A stretch of DNA of 16,691 bases from Negativicoccus succinicivorans (lineage in GTDB: Bacteria; Bacillota; Negativicutes; Veillonellales; Negativicoccaceae). The notes under the pieces are model-generated. The model was not told the DNA's origin, ran no database searches, and saw nothing but the letters and a program-made list of their open reading frames with translations. A program made the position numbers and the translations under genes. This document shows positions 14,689-16,691 of the stretch, piece by piece; the stretch's first letter is position 1; the number at the start of each line of letters is the position of its first letter. The DNA lies in NCBI RefSeq assembly GCF_018373335.1, contig NZ_JAHAHH010000017.1, positions 1-16,691 on the forward strand. Reading direction: 5' to 3'.

Positions 14689-16179
14689 ATGAAAGCAAAG
14701 TTGCAAAAGAAATACGATCTTTATATTGGCGGTGAATGGGTCGCGGCCGGTGATCAAGAACTGATTGCCGTGCACAGTCCGATTGACGGTAAAGAATTGG
14801 CGCACATCGCGGAAGCCACCGAAGCGGATGTGGAAAAAGCGGTAGTGGCGGCGCAGGAAGCGTTTGAAAGCTGGAAAAAAACCACGCCGCAGGAACGTCA
14901 GCAGGTACTGACGGCGATCGCGGATCTGATCGATGCCAATAAAGAACATTTGGCAACGGTGGAAACGCTTGACAACGGTAAACCGATCCGTGAAACGATG
15001 GCGGCGGATGTTCCGTTCGCGGCGGATCATTTCCGTTACTTCGGCGGTCTGCTGCGCGGTCGGGAAGGCGCGGCGACCATGATCGATGAAAATACGCTCA
15101 GCCTCATCCTTCGCGAACCGATTGGCGTCGTCGGTCAGATCATTCCGTGGAACTTCCCGTTCCTGATGGCGGCGTGGAAATTGGCGCCGGCGCTGGCGGC
15201 GGGCTGCACCGTTGTTTTGAAACCGTCGAGCCACACATCGCTTTCCGTCTTGGAATTGGCGCGCTTGATTGATGAAGCGGGCATTTTGCCGAAAGGTGTT
15301 CTGAACATCATCACCGGCAGCGGCTCCAAAGCGGGCGAATACATGCTGCAAAATAAAGGTTTCAATAAATTGGCGTTCACCGGTTCGACCGCTGTCGGTC
15401 AGGGCGTATATGAAGCGGCCTGCTCGCACATGATTCCGGCCACTTTGGAACTCGGCGGCAAATCGGCCAACATTTTCTTCGAGGATATGGACTGGGACAT
15501 CGCTATGGACGGCGCGCAACTCGGCATCCTCTTCAACCAGGGTCAGGTCTGCTGCGCGGGCTCGCGTATTTTCGTTCAGGAATCGATCTACGATGAATTC
15601 GTGGAACGTCTGGCGAAACTCTTCAAGAAAGTGAAAGTCGGCAATCCGCTCGACGCGGATACCCAGATGGGCGCTTTGATTTATGAAGATCAACTCAAGA
15701 AAGTGCTCAAATATGTGGAAATCGGTAAGGAAGAAGGCGCGCGTCTTGTGGCCGGCGGCAAACGTATCACCAAAGACGGCCTCGACAAAGGTTTCTTCGT
15801 CGAACCGACGATCTTTGCGGATGTGACCAACGACATGAAGATCGCGCAGGAAGAAATCTTCGGACCGGTCGTTGTGGTACAGAAATTTAAAGATGAAGAA
15901 GAAGTCATCCGCTTGGCCAACGACAGCATTTACGGACTCGGCGGCGGCGTCTTCACTACCAATATCAACAAAGCCATCCGCGTGGCGCGCGGCATTGAAA
16001 CCGGCCGCATGTGGGTCAATACCTACAACCAGATTCCGGCCGGCGCTCCGTTCGGCGGCTACAAACAGTCCGGTATCGGTCGTGAAACCCATGCCATGAT
16101 CTTGGATCACTACACTCAGGTGAAGAGCATCCTGATCAACATCAACGAAGAACCGAGCGGCATGTACCAAACGAAATAA
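14689..16179 (+). CDS. NAD(P)-dependent aldehyde dehydrogenase
   Basis: Oxidises an aldehyde to its carboxylic acid with NAD(P)+ in the cytosol. The 496 residues match the classical ALDH family length. Visible motifs: PWNFP with the oxyanion Asn155, LKPS with Lys178, the cofactor loop FTGSTAVG (230-237), LELGGK with general-base Glu254, and GQVCCAG with nucleophile Cys288. The C-terminal EIFGPV and PFGGYKQSGIGRE blocks are intact. The aldehyde substrate cannot be named; relatives act on acetaldehyde, betaine aldehyde and others. I start at ATG 14689, eight bases after AGAGAGGA and downstream of the promoter; the open frame extends back to 14557, but that stretch contains the promoter. It is a single-gene unit ended by a hairpin. 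Confidence 0.95.
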   Translation: MKAKLQKKYDLYIGGEWVAAGDQELIAVHSPIDGKELAHIAEATEADVEKAVVAAQEAFESWKKTTPQERQQVLTAIADLIDANKEHLATVETLDNGKPIRETMAADVPFAADHFRYFGGLLRGREGAATMIDENTLSLILREPIGVVGQIIPWNFPFLMAAWKLAPALAAGCTVVLKPSSHTSLSVLELARLIDEAGILPKGVLNIITGSGSKAGEYMLQNKGFNKLAFTGSTAVGQGVYEAACSHMIPATLELGGKSANIFFEDMDWDIAMDGAQLGILFNQGQVCCAGSRIFVQESIYDEFVERLAKLFKKVKVGNPLDADTQMGALIYEDQLKKVLKYVEIGKEEGARLVAGGKRITKDGLDKGFFVEPTIFADVTNDMKIAQEEIFGPVVVVQKFKDEEEVIRLANDSIYGLGGGVFTTNINKAIRVARGIETGRMWVNTYNQIPAGAPFGGYKQSGIGRETHAMILDHYTQVKSILININEEPSGMYQTK

Positions 16180-16200
16180 TCGTGCGCATACCCGCACAGC

Positions 16201-16226
16201 AAAAGGAGCGCTGCGGCGCTCCTTTT
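16201..16226 (+). terminator. Intrinsic terminator after the aldehyde dehydrogenase gene
   Basis: AAAAGGAGCGC, a TGCG loop, then GCGCTCCTTTT with further T's. The repeat can be extended outward by AGC/GCT. It insulates the rRNA promoters downstream. Confidence 0.92.
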
Positions 16227-16298
16227 TTGCTGTTTGGCAACCTTGTAAACGGTTACGATTACGCATATAAGGATATATAAATAAAGAAGTATACGAAC

Positions 16299-16313
16299 GC
16301 GACATTATGTCGC
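16299..16313. repeat. GCGACAT palindrome upstream of rRNA promoter P1
   Basis: GCGACAT-T-ATGTCGC is a 15-base perfect inverted repeat centred about 60 bp before the predicted P1 start point, followed by a run of seven A's that could act as an UP element. It is not a terminator on either strand because no T-tract follows. A regulator-binding site is possible. Confidence 0.4.
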
Positions 16314-16330
16314 AAAAAAATGGGAAACAA

Positions 16331-16359
16331 TTGGTAAGACCATTTTTCGATGCTACAAT
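16331..16359 (+). promoter_or_regulatory. rRNA operon promoter P1
   Basis: TTGGTA (16331-16336), a 17-base spacer, then TACAAT (16354-16359), with A-rich DNA immediately upstream. It is the first of two promoters spaced about 113 bp apart, the usual tandem arrangement for bacterial rRNA operons. Confidence 0.7.
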
Positions 16360-16442
16360 AAATCTCGCTTGCGTATCACGAACCCAATGTAGACGCTGTG
16401 TCAACGAGCGGATAAAAAATGGTCAGAAACGAAAATAAATTC

Positions 16443-16472
16443 TTGACAGTCGAAGTTGGAACGTGATACTAT
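16443..16472 (+). promoter_or_regulatory. rRNA operon promoter P2
   Basis: A consensus TTGACA (16443-16448), an 18-base spacer, then TACTAT (16467-16472). A-rich DNA upstream may act as an UP element. The predicted start is near 16479, beside a GTCGC-N5-GCGAC hairpin at 16480-16494. Confidence 0.75.
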
Positions 16473-16497
16473 AAATGAAGTCGCATGAAGCGACGCG

Positions 16498-16511
16498 GTT
16501 CTTTGAAAACT
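16498..16511 (+). promoter_or_regulatory. boxA-like rRNA antitermination element
   Basis: GTTCTTTGAAAACT resembles the boxA sequence found in Bacillota rRNA leaders and spacers, where NusB/NusE bind to prevent Rho-dependent termination. The call rests on sequence similarity and position between P2 and 16S. Confidence 0.55.
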
Positions 16512-16540
16512 GAACAATGCAAAGAATTAACGCCAATGTG

Positions 16541-16561
16541 CGGGTCTGATATACAGACCCG
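16541..16561 (+). other. Leader hairpin upstream of 16S rRNA
   Basis: CGGGTCTG, a 5-base ATATA loop, then CAGACCCG: a perfect 8-bp stem about 50 bases before the mature 16S end. There is no T-tract after it, so it is a structural element of the pre-rRNA leader rather than a terminator. Confidence 0.6.
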
Positions 16562-16612
16562 AGTCAATTACAAAAGTCCTTGGCAACAAGGCAACAAATG
16601 AGCAATCAAACT

Positions 16613-16691
<79 letters not shown>

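Larger units (their letters stand above)
16227..16612 (+). other. rRNA operon control and leader region
   Basis: The gap between the aldehyde dehydrogenase terminator and 16S rRNA holds no plausible coding region. It contains an AT-rich stretch, a GCGACAT palindrome, tandem promoters P1 and P2, a small GTCGC hairpin at the start of the P2 transcript, a boxA-like element, and an 8-bp hairpin. The last ~50 bases before 16S should take part in the RNase III processing stem, whose other half lies beyond the window. Confidence 0.8.

Noticed and set aside
14644..16404. 586-codon minus-strand open frame opposite the aldehyde dehydrogenase gene
   Set aside because: It runs through the ALDH terminator and promoter and has shadow-type composition (Arg, Phe, His rich). 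The plus-strand gene has all ALDH motifs.

Overview
The window reads as chromosome from a bacterium of the phylum Bacillota. The coding DNA is fairly GC-rich, the gaps are AT-rich, and most starts have strong AGGAGG-type ribosome binding sites. Promoters are sigma-70/A-like, often with an extended -10, and terminators are compact GC hairpins. The 5' end of a 16S rRNA gene at the right edge, together with the gene mix (lrgAB, COG2509 flavoprotein, DUF2156 plus Eis-like pair, DUF1858 protein), suggests the class Negativicutes (Veillonella/Dialister/Negativicoccus-like). That placement is an inference and was not tested by a search. There are no phage genes, insertion sequences, CRISPR arrays or tRNAs.

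Layout from left to right. (1) Positions 21-4124, minus strand: an operon reading FAD-dependent dehydrogenase, purB, purA, from one near-consensus promoter and with a perfect 13-bp leader hairpin. PurA and PurB together convert IMP to AMP. (2) Positions 4223-6454: the lrgA-lrgB murein-hydrolase-modulator pair (minus) diverges from a LysR-type regulator (plus). A T-N11-A palindrome sits about 67 bp upstream of the predicted lrgA start point, as expected for a LysR activator. (3) Positions 6499-7770, minus: a DNA-maintenance pair, a DEDDh exonuclease followed by O6-alkylguanine-DNA methyltransferase. (4) Positions 7764-12270, plus: a probable five-gene run of DUF2156 protein, Eis-like acetyltransferase, msrA, a sulfite-reductase-like/DUF1858 fusion and an unrecognised protein. 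It ends at a bidirectional terminator. (5) Positions 12276-12902, minus: signal peptidase I. (6) Positions 12998-14546, plus: a cationic amino-acid permease. (7) Positions 14611-16226, plus: an NAD(P)-dependent aldehyde dehydrogenase with its own promoter and terminator. (8) Positions 16227-16691, plus: the control region of an rRNA operon with two tandem promoters, a boxA-like element and the first ~79 bases of 16S rRNA.

Most of this is ordinary housekeeping DNA. The points most worth a second look are four. The DUF2156 gene appears to lack any ATG/GTG/TTG start (ATC or ATT instead). One protein looks like a sulfite-reductase remnant without metal ligands, joined to a CxxC DUF1858 domain and followed by an unknown partner. 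The purine operon has an attenuator-like leader hairpin. Two divergent promoters share a -35 region at 7764-7770.
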